Shown here one piece after another: positions 7,691 through 17,001 of a DNA stretch of 20,893 nucleotides. Origin of the DNA: Firmicutes bacterium UBA3910 (lineage in GTDB: Bacteria; Bacillota; Limnochordia; Darwinibacteriales; Darwinibacteriaceae); assembly GCA_002391465.1 (NCBI GenBank), contig DGFC01000176.1:1-20893 (forward strand). Reading direction: 5' to 3'. The notes below the pieces were generated by a model. It had not been told where the DNA came from and ran no database searches. It saw nothing but the letters and a program-made list of their open reading frames with translations. A program made the translations under genes and the position numbers. Positions within the stretch are counted from its first letter, which is position 1; every line of letters starts with the position of its first letter.

Positions 7691-7691
7691 T

Positions 7692-9617
7692 TTATAAATA
7701 ACTTTTAAAACCGGCTGTAATTGTCTCAATCAGGTACTCGTAATCCTCCCACACCTCTTCCAGGGCGGTAAAGATAAAGATATAGGCCACATCTTCTTTG
7801 ATCAGAAGCTGGTTTGCCTGTTTGAGGCGAGGCTCGTTTCCGTATGCCCAATAAGCCGCAGCAGCGAGCTCCCCTTGAATTACAGCTGTTCCTTCCCCAA
7901 TGAACTTGAAATTGGGGAGGAGGGTGGGCATGGCGGCAATCCTCGCTGCCATGATCTGGTCCGCTCTCGTTCCTTTCGGAACCCCCATCATGACCAGAAT
8001 GGCTGAAAAGTTCCTATCCCGGGGGTTTTCCAGGATCAAAAGGGGAAAGCCTTGGTCTTCCCCTTCCATGGTGATCCAACCTTCCGGCACTGCGATCTCA
8101 CAGTAGTACTCGGCGTTATAGTACGTCTGCCCGTCCCGGCCCGTTTTGACTGCTGGCCCCATACCCAATTCGGCCATTTTAACCTCATCAATCGTGATAC
8201 TTAGTTTGCTTACCAATCTGAGGCGGATATCCCTGGTGCCGATCAGCGTGTCGCCCGCGGTGAACTTGACCAAAAGGGCATCGGGGGCAATCTGATTATG
8301 GGAGGCGTCAACGGCGATCCACTCACCCAACCAGATTTCATTCCACATATGGGCGATCCACATACTGCCCATGTAGCGTTCCCCCACAACCAGTTTGGTG
8401 GGAAGCCCAGCCGCCCGGGCCAGGGCAGCGTACAGCGTAGCATACTCGGCGCATTTACCAGCCCGCTCCGCCAGGATCTCCTCTGTGGTCAGATTGCGGG
8501 CCACAAGCCGGGCGGTGATGTTGTTGTAAACCCATGCCAAAATGAGCTGGGCAGCCTGCCAGCCGTCCGTTTCTCCTGCCAGGATCTCCTCAACCAGGTT
8601 CTGAACCTCCGGGTTTGATGGGCTGATGTAGTCCGTATCCGCGAGGTAGGGGGCAAAGGTCGGATCTTGCACGGGAAGCAGCACTTGGCCGGTAAAATCC
8701 CTTTCCTCCCGCTTAATTGCCAGCTGAACAGAGGTGTTAGAAAGGGACTGGGTAATAGTCTGACGGTTATCTGTTAGGGACAAATCACCAAGGGGAATGT
8801 CTTTCCATTCCACTGTGATAAGACTGGCTTCGCTGCGGTGGGGGTTTTGGACCGCAATGTTGCCTGGCACCATCAGTACATCAGCTGCCATAGTCTGCAG
8901 TTCGGGCAGATTGTTGGGGTCTACCTTACGAATGACCAGGCTGCCCCCTAGTGATTCGGAGTGATAGGTGTGACCCTCTGCGTCAACCCAAACCGTGGCT
9001 TCCAGGGAGCCCGTATCCTGGAAGACTACAAAGACCTCAACTGCCTCACCGGCGTATTCGAATGCTTTGACCTCGTCAATCCGCATTTCCATTTCCACCA
9101 CTTCGTCCAGTTCCCACTGGGCAAAGGTGTAGGTTTGGCCTACAGCTAATTTTCCTTCGCTGAAGAGCTTTGCTAGGAAAGAATCGCTGAGGTAGATGGG
9201 TGTTGCTCCAGCCAGCTCAATCACCCTGGTCTTTTCTGTGCCCGTTGTATCCGTGTTGGTCACAGCGATTTCGGTGCTGTTTTCATGATATGTAAACACT
9301 GCTTCGTGCCTGGTCTGGGCACCATCGATGCTGCTGATGCGCAGCACTTTAATCAGCCTGTAATCGGCATCTGTCCAGGCGTCTATATGTTCTAGATGCA
9401 CGTAGGCTGTGCCCAGGAACTCAAGATTAAGCTCGAAGAAACTGCTGAAATAATACCCGTCTTCCGTTTTGTACCATTGGTCGCGGCCATAGCCGCTGGC
9501 CACCCCGTCCTGCTCGATAACATACCAATCGTCCCCCAGCACTTCCTGGGCCGCAGCTAGACCAGAAACCAGCAGGAGGGCAAGGAGTACAGACCAAAGG
9601 ATTCTTTTAACCCGCAA
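7692..9617 (-). CDS. Secreted transglutaminase-like cysteine protease/transamidase family protein
   Basis: 641 residues beginning with a clear signal peptide (residues 1-23, RILWSVLLALLLVSGLAAAQ). The N-terminal 300 residues look beta-rich. Residues about 335-450 form a transglutaminase-like core, with Cys389 in AGKCAEYATLYAALARAAG, His423 in AHMWNEIW and Asp437 in VDASHNQ: the expected Cys-His-Asp triad in order and spacing. The remaining 190 residues are an uncharacterised C-terminal region. The start is TTG at 9617, preceded by AGGGAAGTGATC, an extended ribosome binding site; no ATG lies nearby. It is probably an exported peptidase or crosslinking enzyme at the cell surface; bacterial members often act as proteases. 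It is divergent from the DUF2207 gene. Confidence 0.85.
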   Translation of the reverse strand: MRVKRILWSVLLALLLVSGLAAAQEVLGDDWYVIEQDGVASGYGRDQWYKTEDGYYFSSFFELNLEFLGTAYVHLEHIDAWTDADYRLIKVLRISSIDGAQTRHEAVFTYHENSTEIAVTNTDTTGTEKTRVIELAGATPIYLSDSFLAKLFSEGKLAVGQTYTFAQWELDEVVEMEMRIDEVKAFEYAGEAVEVFVVFQDTGSLEATVWVDAEGHTYHSESLGGSLVIRKVDPNNLPELQTMAADVLMVPGNIAVQNPHRSEASLITVEWKDIPLGDLSLTDNRQTITQSLSNTSVQLAIKREERDFTGQVLLPVQDPTFAPYLADTDYISPSNPEVQNLVEEILAGETDGWQAAQLILAWVYNNITARLVARNLTTEEILAERAGKCAEYATLYAALARAAGLPTKLVVGERYMGSMWIAHMWNEIWLGEWIAVDASHNQIAPDALLVKFTAGDTLIGTRDIRLRLVSKLSITIDEVKMAELGMGPAVKTGRDGQTYYNAEYYCEIAVPEGWITMEGEDQGFPLLILENPRDRNFSAILVMMGVPKGTRADQIMAARIAAMPTLLPNFKFIGEGTAVIQGELAAAAYWAYGNEPRLKQANQLLIKEDVAYIFIFTALEEVWEDYEYLIETITAGFKSYL

Positions 9618-9641
9618 TTCAGATCACTTCCCTGTTTGTGC

Positions 9642-9670
9642 TTTATTTCGCAATTTACCCTTCTATTCAA
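9642..9670 (-). promoter_or_regulatory. Possible promoter of the transglutaminase-like gene
   Basis: On the minus strand TTGAAT (9670-9665) and AATAAA (9647-9642) are separated by 17 bases, each matching 4 of 6 consensus positions. They sit 25-50 bases before the TTG start. Weak, supported mainly by spacing and position. Confidence 0.3.
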
Positions 9671-9763
9671 CTAACGTCCAGGGAATCCTGCACCGATGGC
9701 CCCGTTTAGGGGGGAGGAATGGGAATTTGTTAGTAGAAATAAACTAGCAAAGGAGGGGTTGCA

Positions 9764-11542
9764 ATGCAGCGAAAACCCGCGCTATTCATATTACCACTGC
9801 TTCTACTGTTACTGTTGGCACAACCGGTTTTGGCGCGCTCCTATCACTTTTTGGATCTGGAGATTGATGCTCGCCTCGGTGCGGACGGTATTGTGCGTGT
9901 AACGGAAACCCACACTGTCCAGTTCAACGGCAGGTACACGGGAATGTACCAGTGGATCGATTTGGACCGCGGTTTGGAAGTGCGGGATGTGGTCATCTCG
10001 GAAAACTCGGTTCCCTACACCCGCTTAGAGCGGGATTCACCGGGTCCGACCGGCACCTACTTCGTCACCACTAAGGACGGCCAGCTTTACATAGACTGGA
10101 GTTTCGAGGCGGAAGATGAGATCCGGATCTTTCAGCTGAGCTATGTACTGGATAATGTGGTCTTGAAACATAACGATGTGGCCGAGTTTTACTACCAATT
10201 CGTCGGCGATCAGTGGGAGAAGCCTAGAGATCACGTGCGGATAACCCTGTGGCTGCCTTACGGTGCTCAGCAGGATGAAATCCTGGCCTGGGGACATGGG
10301 CCGCGTCAGGGCGTTGTTACCATTGCTTCACCCCAGGAAATCGTTTGGGAAGTGGACGATCTGCCCTCCCGCACCTTCGTGGAAGGCAGGGTAGTCTTTC
10401 CCACCAGGCTTGTGCCTCTGGCTGAACGAACCACCAACAAGGATGGTTTGGCGGGGATTGTGGCTGAGGAAGAGGGCAAGATTGAGAGGCGGGAAAGGCG
10501 GGAGAGACTGAAGAAGTTCGATCCCTATGCTGCCCTAATTGTGGTGGCAGTCTTTTATCTCCTCAACGCCTATATCTACTACAACTACGCCAAACCCCAC
10601 CCGGGTTTCAAAGACAAGTATTACAAGGAACTCCCCGCCAAGTATCCCCCGGCTGTATTGGGTGTCCTCTGGCAGCGTCCCATTGACGGACAGACGTTCA
10701 TGGCAACTGTATTAGACCTTGCCCGGCGTGGGTATCTGCAAATTGAGGAAACACCTGAAGCAGGCAGGCGGAAAGATGAGGCCGACTACGCCTTTATCCG
10801 TAGGGAAAGGAGCGAATCGGCCGGGGATAAGCTTTCCGGTTATGAACAAAAGCTCCTGTCCTTCCTGTTTGAAAGGACGGAGCGGGACCGCATCAGCTTA
10901 ACGGAAATTGAGGAGTACGTTAGGGATGAGAAGAAGGATTTTCGCGAGTTTTGGCAGGAATGGTCAAAGGAGATCGATGCCGAAGGGAAAAAATATCAGT
11001 TTTTTGAGGGCAATAAGCGCGTGTACTGGTTCCTTGTCCCTGGCACGCTCCTTTTCATCGGCTGCGGGATTCCCTTCAGCCTCGATATGTTCCTTACCGG
11101 TATTGCCTGCCTGATTATGGGCCTGGTCACCTTTTTTATGGCCGCCTTCGGGGCAGAGCGGCGGACGCCCCAGGGTCAGGCCCAGTACACTAAGTGGCGT
11201 GCCCTTCGCCGCTACCTGAAGGACTTCTCCCGGGTGGATACCAGCCGCATTGGCAGCCTGGGCATCTGGGAAGAGTATGTACCCTATGCCTACATCCTGG
11301 GCGTTGGGGATCAGCTGCTCAATCAGCTTAATCTCGTTTTCCCCGATCTCCGGGACGGGGCTTACAATTTCGGCAGCGGCTGGTTCATCTACTACCATAC
11401 CTTCTCCAGCAGCCGCTTCACAAGGTTCACCAATTCTTTTGAGTCGTCCCTAACCCAGTCCATAGCTACCACAGGAACCGGGGGAGGCTTTACCGGTGGT
11501 GGAGGCGGCGGCTTTGGCGGCGGCGGTGGTGGAGCGCGCTAG
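9764..11542 (+). CDS. DUF2207 family membrane protein with poly-glycine tail
   Basis: 592 residues behind an aaaggaggggttgca ribosome binding site. Residues 1-24 are a signal peptide (LFILPLLLLLLLAQPVLA). The extracytoplasmic domain begins with YHFLDLEIDARLGADGIVRV and TETHTVQFNGRYTGMYQWID, the DUF2207 N-terminal pattern. One membrane helix lies near 258-275 (LIVVAVFYLLNAYIYYNY) and a pair near 421-466 (FLVPGTLLFIGCG, LTGIACLIMGLVTFFMAAFG). The cytosolic loop between them carries the PPAVLGVLWQRPIDGQTFMA-type stretch. The C-terminus ends in FTGGGGGGFGGGGGGAR, a glycine tail common in this family. The function of DUF2207 proteins is not established. It is divergent from the secreted transglutaminase and faces the converging EAL gene with only 5 bases between. 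Confidence 0.9.
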   Translation: MQRKPALFILPLLLLLLLAQPVLARSYHFLDLEIDARLGADGIVRVTETHTVQFNGRYTGMYQWIDLDRGLEVRDVVISENSVPYTRLERDSPGPTGTYFVTTKDGQLYIDWSFEAEDEIRIFQLSYVLDNVVLKHNDVAEFYYQFVGDQWEKPRDHVRITLWLPYGAQQDEILAWGHGPRQGVVTIASPQEIVWEVDDLPSRTFVEGRVVFPTRLVPLAERTTNKDGLAGIVAEEEGKIERRERRERLKKFDPYAALIVVAVFYLLNAYIYYNYAKPHPGFKDKYYKELPAKYPPAVLGVLWQRPIDGQTFMATVLDLARRGYLQIEETPEAGRRKDEADYAFIRRERSESAGDKLSGYEQKLLSFLFERTERDRISLTEIEEYVRDEKKDFREFWQEWSKEIDAEGKKYQFFEGNKRVYWFLVPGTLLFIGCGIPFSLDMFLTGIACLIMGLVTFFMAAFGAERRTPQGQAQYTKWRALRRYLKDFSRVDTSRIGSLGIWEEYVPYAYILGVGDQLLNQLNLVFPDLRDGAYNFGSGWFIYYHTFSSSRFTRFTNSFESSLTQSIATTGTGGGFTGGGGGGFGGGGGGAR

Positions 11543-11547
11543 GCGCT

Positions 11548-13788
11548 CTAGACCACGCCCTTAAGTTTGTTTATAGCGGTATCTATAGGCAGTGAACGGC
11601 TGAACAGGAAGCCCTGCATCATATCGCAGCCCTGTTCCCGGAGGTACTGCCTTTGTTCTTCTTCTTCGACCCCTTCCGCCACAACCCTTAAGCCGAGTTT
11701 ATGACACATGGCCACTAGTTCACCGATGATCAGGCGGTCGCGGTCTTTTGTGAGAATGCCGTCGATAAAGGACTTATCGATTTTCACCTCATCAACGGGC
11801 AGCTCTTCCAGCCTGGCAAAGGAAGAGTAGCCTACCCCGAAGTCATCAATGGCAATTTCCACACCGTGTTTTTTCAGTTCCCTGATAGCTGCCGAGATTT
11901 CCGCAAAAGACTCAAACATGATGGACTCGGTAATCTCCAGGACAAGGCGGGCCGGATTGATCCCGTGTTCCTGGACGACGAGTCCAACGCGGCTGGGGAA
12001 GGCGGGGTTGTACAGATCTTTCCCGGAGATGTTGACTGCCACACTGACTTGGGGGAAACCGCTCTGTTCCAGCCTTCGGAGAAAGAGGCAGCCTTGCTTC
12101 AGCACCCACAGGTCCAGCTCGCCAATGAGCTGCTCCCTTTCGGCGATGGAGATAAACTCCAACGGGCTAACCTGACCCAGATTAGGTGAACGCATACGGG
12201 TTAATGCTTCAAAGGCAGCTATTTCACCGGTTGCCAGATCGAGGATGGGCTGGAATTCCACCGCAAGCAGTTGGTCCCTCTGGCCGATTAAGAATGTGCG
12301 CAGCTCCTCAGAAATGGCGTTTTCCCGCTGCAGTCTTTCCTTCATGGACTGGCTGAAAAAGGTATAGGGCAACGGAGAATCTTCGGAGTGGTTCAAAAGG
12401 GTAATGGCCCCATCGGCAAAGAGCTCTTCTGGAGTGTGGTTGTTTTCTCCTACCTGCACGATGGCGACACCAACGCCCAACTGTTTCAAGAGACCCATCT
12501 GGCCAAAAAAGTCCAGAACCGAATTGCTGAACTGCTGGGCCAGATCTTCCAGTGTATCTCTACTCAGGGCATCCTCGATGAAAAGGGCAAGGCGGTTATC
12601 GGCGTAATGGACAAACTCATATTGATGGGAGAAGGCTTCCTGCAGGTGCCGGGCTAAGTCTTGAAAGAAACCTTCCACAAAGCGGTGACCGTAGGTGTGG
12701 TCCAGGTTGTCCAAACGGTATATGTGTATTAAGAACAGGGCAGAGCCGGGCTGGCTGCACCTGGATATTCTCCTATGGAGTGAGCGACGGTTAGGCAGAC
12801 CGGTCGCACTATGCAGGTTGGACAGCTGGTACAACTCCTTTTTCCGGCGGTAAGTCATGTATAGGGCATAGAACAGGGCCAAGCCAACAATGGAAAAGGC
12901 AGCAAGGCCCAGGGCGGTGGTTTGGCGCACCAGGCGGTTGGTGTTTTCCAAGGAGCGGCTGATGAGTAGGCCGCCCACCCTTTCTCCATCTACAATGACA
13001 GGTGCGTGGACGTAGTAATACGGCTCATCCTGCAGGGCGTAAACAAAGGAAAAGGCGTCACTGCCCGCCAGCCCAGTCCTTAAGTCAGGCGAATCGAGCT
13101 CGAGGCCGATTAGGGCAGGGTCGGAGCTTTCTTCAATGCGAAAGTCGTTGTTGACGAAACTGATGCTGTCTACGTGTTCAGAACCCTCCGCGATTTCCCG
13201 TAGAATGGTGACGGGCCGAAAGGCGTGCAGTAGCCCTTCCACTGTCTGGGCGGAAATACCTATTTGAAAAAACCCGCCGCCTGAGCGGATATACGCATAC
13301 TTAAACAGATTGCCCGATTCCGTATCGGGCCGGATTTCTTCTACCCTGATTTGATCTCCACTCAGCATGAAATCTTCCACTGGGTGGCCAATAGGTGGGC
13401 GCCAACCTATATAACGGCCGTGGTTTGAGAAGAGTATTTCCCCCTCGGCGTTGAAGTAGTAGACCTCATCCAGTTCCAGGGAAGCGGCCAGAGCTGCCAG
13501 GCTCTCTCCACTCACTTCCTCTTCGTAAAGGGCGATCGTTCTGCCTGCGGTGAGAAGCTTTGCTTCCAAGAGTTCATCGATGGCGGCGGTAGCCTGGGCC
13601 GTTTTCGTGATGCCATCGGCGTAACTGTGAGCGTATTGGACAGACTGTTCATTGAGGACGCGGAAATGGAAATTACGTACAGCCCGCAACACAAACCCGC
13701 CACCCACGATTAGGGTGATAATAATCAGGGCAACAGGGAGTATGTAAGGCCGAAGACTGACGCTGTCACCGTTTTGTCGATTAAACAG
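11548..13788 (-). CDS. Membrane sensor GGDEF-EAL protein, probable c-di-GMP phosphodiesterase
   Basis: About 746 residues: an N-terminal membrane helix (LPVALIIITLIVGGGFVL), an extracytoplasmic Cache-like sensor of about 260 residues, a second helix (ALGLAAFSIVGLALFYALYM), a GGDEF domain (begins LHSATGLPNRRSLHRRI) and an EAL domain. The GGDEF signature is replaced by HYADNRLALF, so cyclase activity is unlikely. The EAL domain keeps FEALTRMR, NISGKDL, LEITES, IDDFGVGYSSF, KIDKSF and AEGVE, the metal- and substrate-binding set of active phosphodiesterases, so it probably hydrolyses c-di-GMP under sensor control. Start: TTG 13812 lacks a ribosome binding site, while CTG 13788 lies 6 bases after a strong AAGGAGGGGATC; the frame has no other start before the first helix. 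It is divergent from the chemoreceptor. Confidence 0.9.
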   Translation of the reverse strand: MFNRQNGDSVSLRPYILPVALIIITLIVGGGFVLRAVRNFHFRVLNEQSVQYAHSYADGITKTAQATAAIDELLEAKLLTAGRTIALYEEEVSGESLAALAASLELDEVYYFNAEGEILFSNHGRYIGWRPPIGHPVEDFMLSGDQIRVEEIRPDTESGNLFKYAYIRSGGGFFQIGISAQTVEGLLHAFRPVTILREIAEGSEHVDSISFVNNDFRIEESSDPALIGLELDSPDLRTGLAGSDAFSFVYALQDEPYYYVHAPVIVDGERVGGLLISRSLENTNRLVRQTTALGLAAFSIVGLALFYALYMTYRRKKELYQLSNLHSATGLPNRRSLHRRISRCSQPGSALFLIHIYRLDNLDHTYGHRFVEGFFQDLARHLQEAFSHQYEFVHYADNRLALFIEDALSRDTLEDLAQQFSNSVLDFFGQMGLLKQLGVGVAIVQVGENNHTPEELFADGAITLLNHSEDSPLPYTFFSQSMKERLQRENAISEELRTFLIGQRDQLLAVEFQPILDLATGEIAAFEALTRMRSPNLGQVSPLEFISIAEREQLIGELDLWVLKQGCLFLRRLEQSGFPQVSVAVNISGKDLYNPAFPSRVGLVVQEHGINPARLVLEITESIMFESFAEISAAIRELKKHGVEIAIDDFGVGYSSFARLEELPVDEVKIDKSFIDGILTKDRDRLIIGELVAMCHKLGLRVVAEGVEEEEQRQYLREQGCDMMQGFLFSRSLPIDTAINKLKGVV

Positions 13789-13803
13789 AATGATCCCCTC
13801 CTT
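13786..13803 (-). promoter_or_regulatory. Strong ribosome binding site ahead of a probable CTG (or ATT) start
   Basis: On the minus strand AAGGAGGGGATCATT (13803-13789) closely matches the 16S anti-Shine-Dalgarno complement and is directly followed by CTG (13788-13786), in frame with the EAL protein. ATT at 13791 is a less well spaced alternative. The upstream TTG at 13812 would place this motif inside the coding region. Confidence 0.5.
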
Positions 13804-13853
13804 ATACTTCAATTCAAGTCAATTACATTTATTGGTTTTTGATTACTCGACAA

Positions 13854-13868
13854 CAGGATGAAATCCTG
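13854..13868. repeat. Short perfect inverted repeat between divergent signalling genes
   Basis: CAGGAT (13854-13859) and ATCCTG (13863-13868) are separated by GAA. The element is near the middle of the region between the EAL gene and the chemoreceptor gene and could be an operator or a transcript hairpin. No U-run follows, so it is not a usual terminator. Confidence 0.35.
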
Positions 13869-14002
13869 CGGGGAAGAAGTGGAAGATTCAAGGGAAATGC
13901 TGTGCTGTGACCCATTTCACGAGTAGTTGGTGTTTTTTGACAGGAATAATGTTAGTTATCAAGAACTGTTCTTTAGAAGAAATCCAATGGGAGGAGATGA
14001 TA

Positions 14003-15589
14003 ATGTCGCGTTGGAGGATAACGATTCGCACTAAACTGAGAATAGGGTTCTTGTTTTTGATTGTAATGGCCCTGATCACAACGGGCATCAGTATCAATGG
14101 AATTCAGAAGACAAGGGAGGCCGCCTCCCGCATCCAGGCGGCGGAGCAGATCTACGCATCGCTCGTGCAGAGGGAAGTGGAACATGTGCGCTGGTCCCTC
14201 CACCTGCAGGACTACATAATCGATGGAACAGCTGATAACTTCAGTATTGAACTCGATCCGACCCAGTGCAATTTGGGTAAATGGCTCTTGGGTGAGGAGT
14301 TGGAAGACGTTGTAGCCCGTTATCCCCACCTGAAGGAGGGGTTTGCGGCCCTACACGAACCCCATAACACTCTGCACCAGTCAGCCCAAACAATCAGGGA
14401 GCTGTTGAGTCAGGGCAGGGTGGCCGAGGCAGCAGAAACCTACAACGGTATCACGGAAGCTGCACTGGAAGAAATCGCTCGTCTGCTCCTGGCAAATAGG
14501 GAAGCCATTCGACTGCAGATTGGCCAAGTTGAGACAGACATTGAGCGGGGAACTGGCAGCTTGATCACCCAAAATGGAATTCTCCTTACTGCCGCTACAG
14601 TCTTAGGTATCGTGATCGCTGCGTTGGTGACCCGATCCATTATTGGGCCCATGCACGTCCTGGGCGAAGCGGTTAGTAGGATCGGCGCAGGTGATTTGGG
14701 TACCGAATGGAATATCCGCTCCCGGGATGAAATCGGTTCCTTATCCGGTTCGGTTGAAAAGATGCTGGCGGGACTGCGCAGGCTGGTTTTGGGCATCCGC
14801 CAGACCAGTCAAGAAGTAAACTATCTGTCAGAGGGCCTGTCCAGTGCCGCAGTTGAGACGGGAGCGGCGGTGCACGAAGTGGCCAGCGCTTCCAACCAGT
14901 TTGCCAGTACGTCCGTGACCATGGCGGAGAACGCAGGGACTATGAAAACCAACACACAGCGGGCCCTCAATGAGCTGGAGGACGGTCTAGAGCTGCTGCG
15001 CCAGGCGATCCAGGATGTGGGCAGTGCCCGTAGGGACGTGAATGACCTGTCCATCACAGTGGATGAGCTGGCTGTCCATTCCCAGCAGATCAGCGGCATC
15101 GTTGGCGCCATAGCCGATATCAGCGAGCAGACTAACCTGTTGGCCCTCAATGCGGCCATTGAAGCGGCTAGGGCAGGAGAAGACGGCCGCGGTTTTGCGG
15201 TGGTGGCAGCCCAGGTCCGGGAACTGGCGGAAGAAGCACACCGCTTCTCCGGGGAAATTGCCGTTTTGATCCAGCAGATCCTGCAGGAGACCCAGCAGAC
15301 GCTGCAGCGCATGGAGCTGACTGGACGCAGTGTTGATCAGGTTGAGGACCGCATCAACGTAACAGGTGAGAAGTTTGCTGAAATAGGTAGGGTGTTCCGG
15401 GAGGTAGTGGAACAGGTAAACGCCATCACCAGGGCAGCGGAAGATGTGGGCAGGGGCAGCGAGGAAATAGCCGCTTCCACGGAGGAGCAGTCAGCGGTAA
15501 TTAATCAGATCGCCGGAGACGCCCAGAGGCTGGAACTGTTGGCCCAGCGCCTACAGGAGCAGGTGGAAAACTTCTACGGTTTGGACTAG
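14003..15589 (+). CDS. Methyl-accepting chemotaxis protein with extracytoplasmic CZB-like zinc domain
   Basis: 528 residues from ATG 14003, which follows gggaggag by about 7 bases; the open frame reaches up to 13907 but without a ribosome binding site. Helix 1 is about residues 13-31 and helix 2 about 190-210. Between them lies a domain with His61 (HVRW), Cys89 in CNLGKW, then His121 and His125 (HxxxH). This is the His-Cys-His-His pattern of CZB zinc-binding domains, most often described in cytoplasmic positions. A HAMP domain (about 210-262, [21 protein letters not shown]) and a signalling domain follow, with its hairpin tip in [19 protein letters not shown] (about 374-392) and [13 protein letters not shown]. 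It would signal to CheA/CheW. It is divergent from the c-di-GMP phosphodiesterase gene. Gene by itself, followed by a hairpin. Confidence 0.93.
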   Translation: MSRWRITIRTKLRIGFLFLIVMALITTGISINGIQKTREAASRIQAAEQIYASLVQREVEHVRWSLHLQDYIIDGTADNFSIELDPTQCNLGKWLLGEELEDVVARYPHLKEGFAALHEPHNTLHQSAQTIRELLSQGRVAEAAETYNGITEAALEEIARLLLANREAIRLQIGQVETDIERGTGSLITQNGILLTAATVLGIVIAALVTRSIIGPMHVLGEAVSRIGAGDLGTEWNIRSRDEIGSLSGSVEKMLAGLRRLVLGIRQTSQEVNYLSEGLSSAAVETGAAVHEVASASNQFASTSVTMAENAGTMKTNTQRALNELEDGLELLRQAIQDVGSARRDVNDLSITVDELAVHSQQISGIVGAIADISEQTNLLALNAAIEAARAGEDGRGFAVVAAQVRELAEEAHRFSGEIAVLIQQILQETQQTLQRMELTGRSVDQVEDRINVTGEKFAEIGRVFREVVEQVNAITRAAEDVGRGSEEIAASTEEQSAVINQIAGDAQRLELLAQRLQEQVENFYGLD

Positions 15590-15610
15590 ATGCTGTAAGG
15601 ACAAATCTGT

Positions 15611-15636
15611 GGTGTCTTTCCTGCGGGAGAGACACC
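15611..15636 (+). terminator. Hairpin downstream of the chemoreceptor gene
   Basis: GGTGTCTTTCC (15611-15621) pairs with GGAGAGACACC (15626-15636), an 11-base stem with one G-T pair and a TGCG loop. The following tgtatttatg is only weakly T-rich, so it may be a leaky terminator or a leader hairpin of purB. Confidence 0.5.
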
Positions 15637-15669
15637 TGTATTTATGACAAGACAAGGGTGGTTAGGTGT

Positions 15670-16965
15670 ATGTTGGAACGTTATACAAGACCGGAAATGG
15701 GTTCGGTTTGGAGTGAAGAGAACCGCTTTAGGGCTTGGCTGGAGGTGGAAATTCTAGCCTGTGAGGCCTGGGCCCAGTTAGGTGTGATCCCCTGGGCAGA
15801 CGTGGAGAAAATTCGCAAAAACGCAGGTTTTGATCTGGACCGCATCCGTGCCATAGAAGCGGAAACGCGTCACGATGTTGTGGCCTTCACCCGGGCTGTG
15901 TCAGAAACACTGGGGGAGGAGCGTAAGTGGATCCATTACGGGCTCACATCCACGGACGTGGTAGACACTGCCCAGTCTTATTTGATCAAACAGGCGAACC
16001 AGATTCTCCTGCGGGATCTGGAAAGCCTGCTAGCGGTATTGAAAGAACGGGCGGTTGAACACAAAGACACGGTAATGATCGGCCGCACCCATGGGGTCCA
16101 TGCCGAGCCCACCACCTTTGGTTTGAAGCTCGCCCTGTGGTATGACGAAATGGGGCGGAACTTACAGCGCTTTAAGGCTGCGGCTGAGAACATAGAAGTG
16201 GGCAAAATCTCGGGTGCGGTGGGTACCTATGCCAATATTGATCCCTTTGTGGAGGAGTATGTGTGCGAGAAACTTGGGCTTAAGCGTGCCCTGATCTCAA
16301 CCCAAACACTCCAGCGCGACCGTCATGCCCAATACCTAGGCACGCTAGCCCTAATGGCCACTTCCATCGAGAAGTTTGCCATTGAAATACGTGGTCTGCA
16401 GAAGACGGAAACGAGGGAAGTGGAGGAGTATTTCTCACCCAAGCAGACCGGTTCGTCAGCCATGCCCCACAAGCGCAATCCCATCGGCTCGGAGAACATG
16501 ACCGGTGTGGCCAGGGTGATGAGAGGTTACATGCTCACCGCCTATGAAAATGTGGCGCTCTGGCACGAAAGGGATATCTCCCATTCCTCGGCCGAGCGCA
16601 TCATCCTACCCGATGCCACTATTCTCATGAACTACATGCTCAACCGTTTCCGCCGCATTGTGGAGCAGTTAGTTGTCTTTCCGGACATGATGAAGCGCAA
16701 CATGGATCTGTCCCTGGGGCTGATCTATTCCCAGCAGGTGATGCTGGCCTTAGTTGATAAGGGACTTTCCCGGGAGGAGGCCTATAACATCGTTCAACCG
16801 TTGGCAATGGAAGCGTGGGAGAAACAAAAGTCCTTCCTGCCCATCGTTCTGGCCGCATCTGAAGTGGGCAATTGGCTCAGTCCGGAGGAGGTCAAGGCCT
16901 GCTTTGACTACAATCGTCACCTCAAACACCTGGATTTGATCTTTTCCCGCCTGGGGCTGGAATAG
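15670..16965 (+). CDS. purB: Adenylosuccinate lyase
   Basis: 431 residues from ATG 15670 ([20 protein letters not shown]), the canonical PurB N-terminus; the frame also has an ATG at 15658, which would add four residues not seen in homologues. Visible motifs: [29 protein letters not shown] with the catalytic histidine region, and the fumarate-lyase signature [11 protein letters not shown] near residues 261-271. It catalyses two steps of purine synthesis: SAICAR to AICAR plus fumarate, and adenylosuccinate to AMP plus fumarate, in the cytoplasm. Length is normal. It is not in a pur operon here, since its neighbours are a chemoreceptor and an acetyltransferase. Confidence 0.97.
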   Translation: MLERYTRPEMGSVWSEENRFRAWLEVEILACEAWAQLGVIPWADVEKIRKNAGFDLDRIRAIEAETRHDVVAFTRAVSETLGEERKWIHYGLTSTDVVDTAQSYLIKQANQILLRDLESLLAVLKERAVEHKDTVMIGRTHGVHAEPTTFGLKLALWYDEMGRNLQRFKAAAENIEVGKISGAVGTYANIDPFVEEYVCEKLGLKRALISTQTLQRDRHAQYLGTLALMATSIEKFAIEIRGLQKTETREVEEYFSPKQTGSSAMPHKRNPIGSENMTGVARVMRGYMLTAYENVALWHERDISHSSAERIILPDATILMNYMLNRFRRIVEQLVVFPDMMKRNMDLSLGLIYSQQVMLALVDKGLSREEAYNIVQPLAMEAWEKQKSFLPIVLAASEVGNWLSPEEVKACFDYNRHLKHLDLIFSRLGLE

Positions 16966-17001
16966 CTCCGAAGATCGGTAAGGTTTTGCTCTATATTTTG
17001 T

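Noticed and set aside
11450..11542. GGT/GGC-rich stretch as a DNA repeat or recombination element
   Set aside because: It encodes the poly-glycine tail typical of DUF2207 proteins, which explains the low complexity.
13900..14000. c-di-GMP riboswitch (GEMM) upstream of the chemoreceptor
   Set aside because: I looked for the conserved GEMM core and paired stems and did not find them. The region also has no clear sigma-28 promoter.
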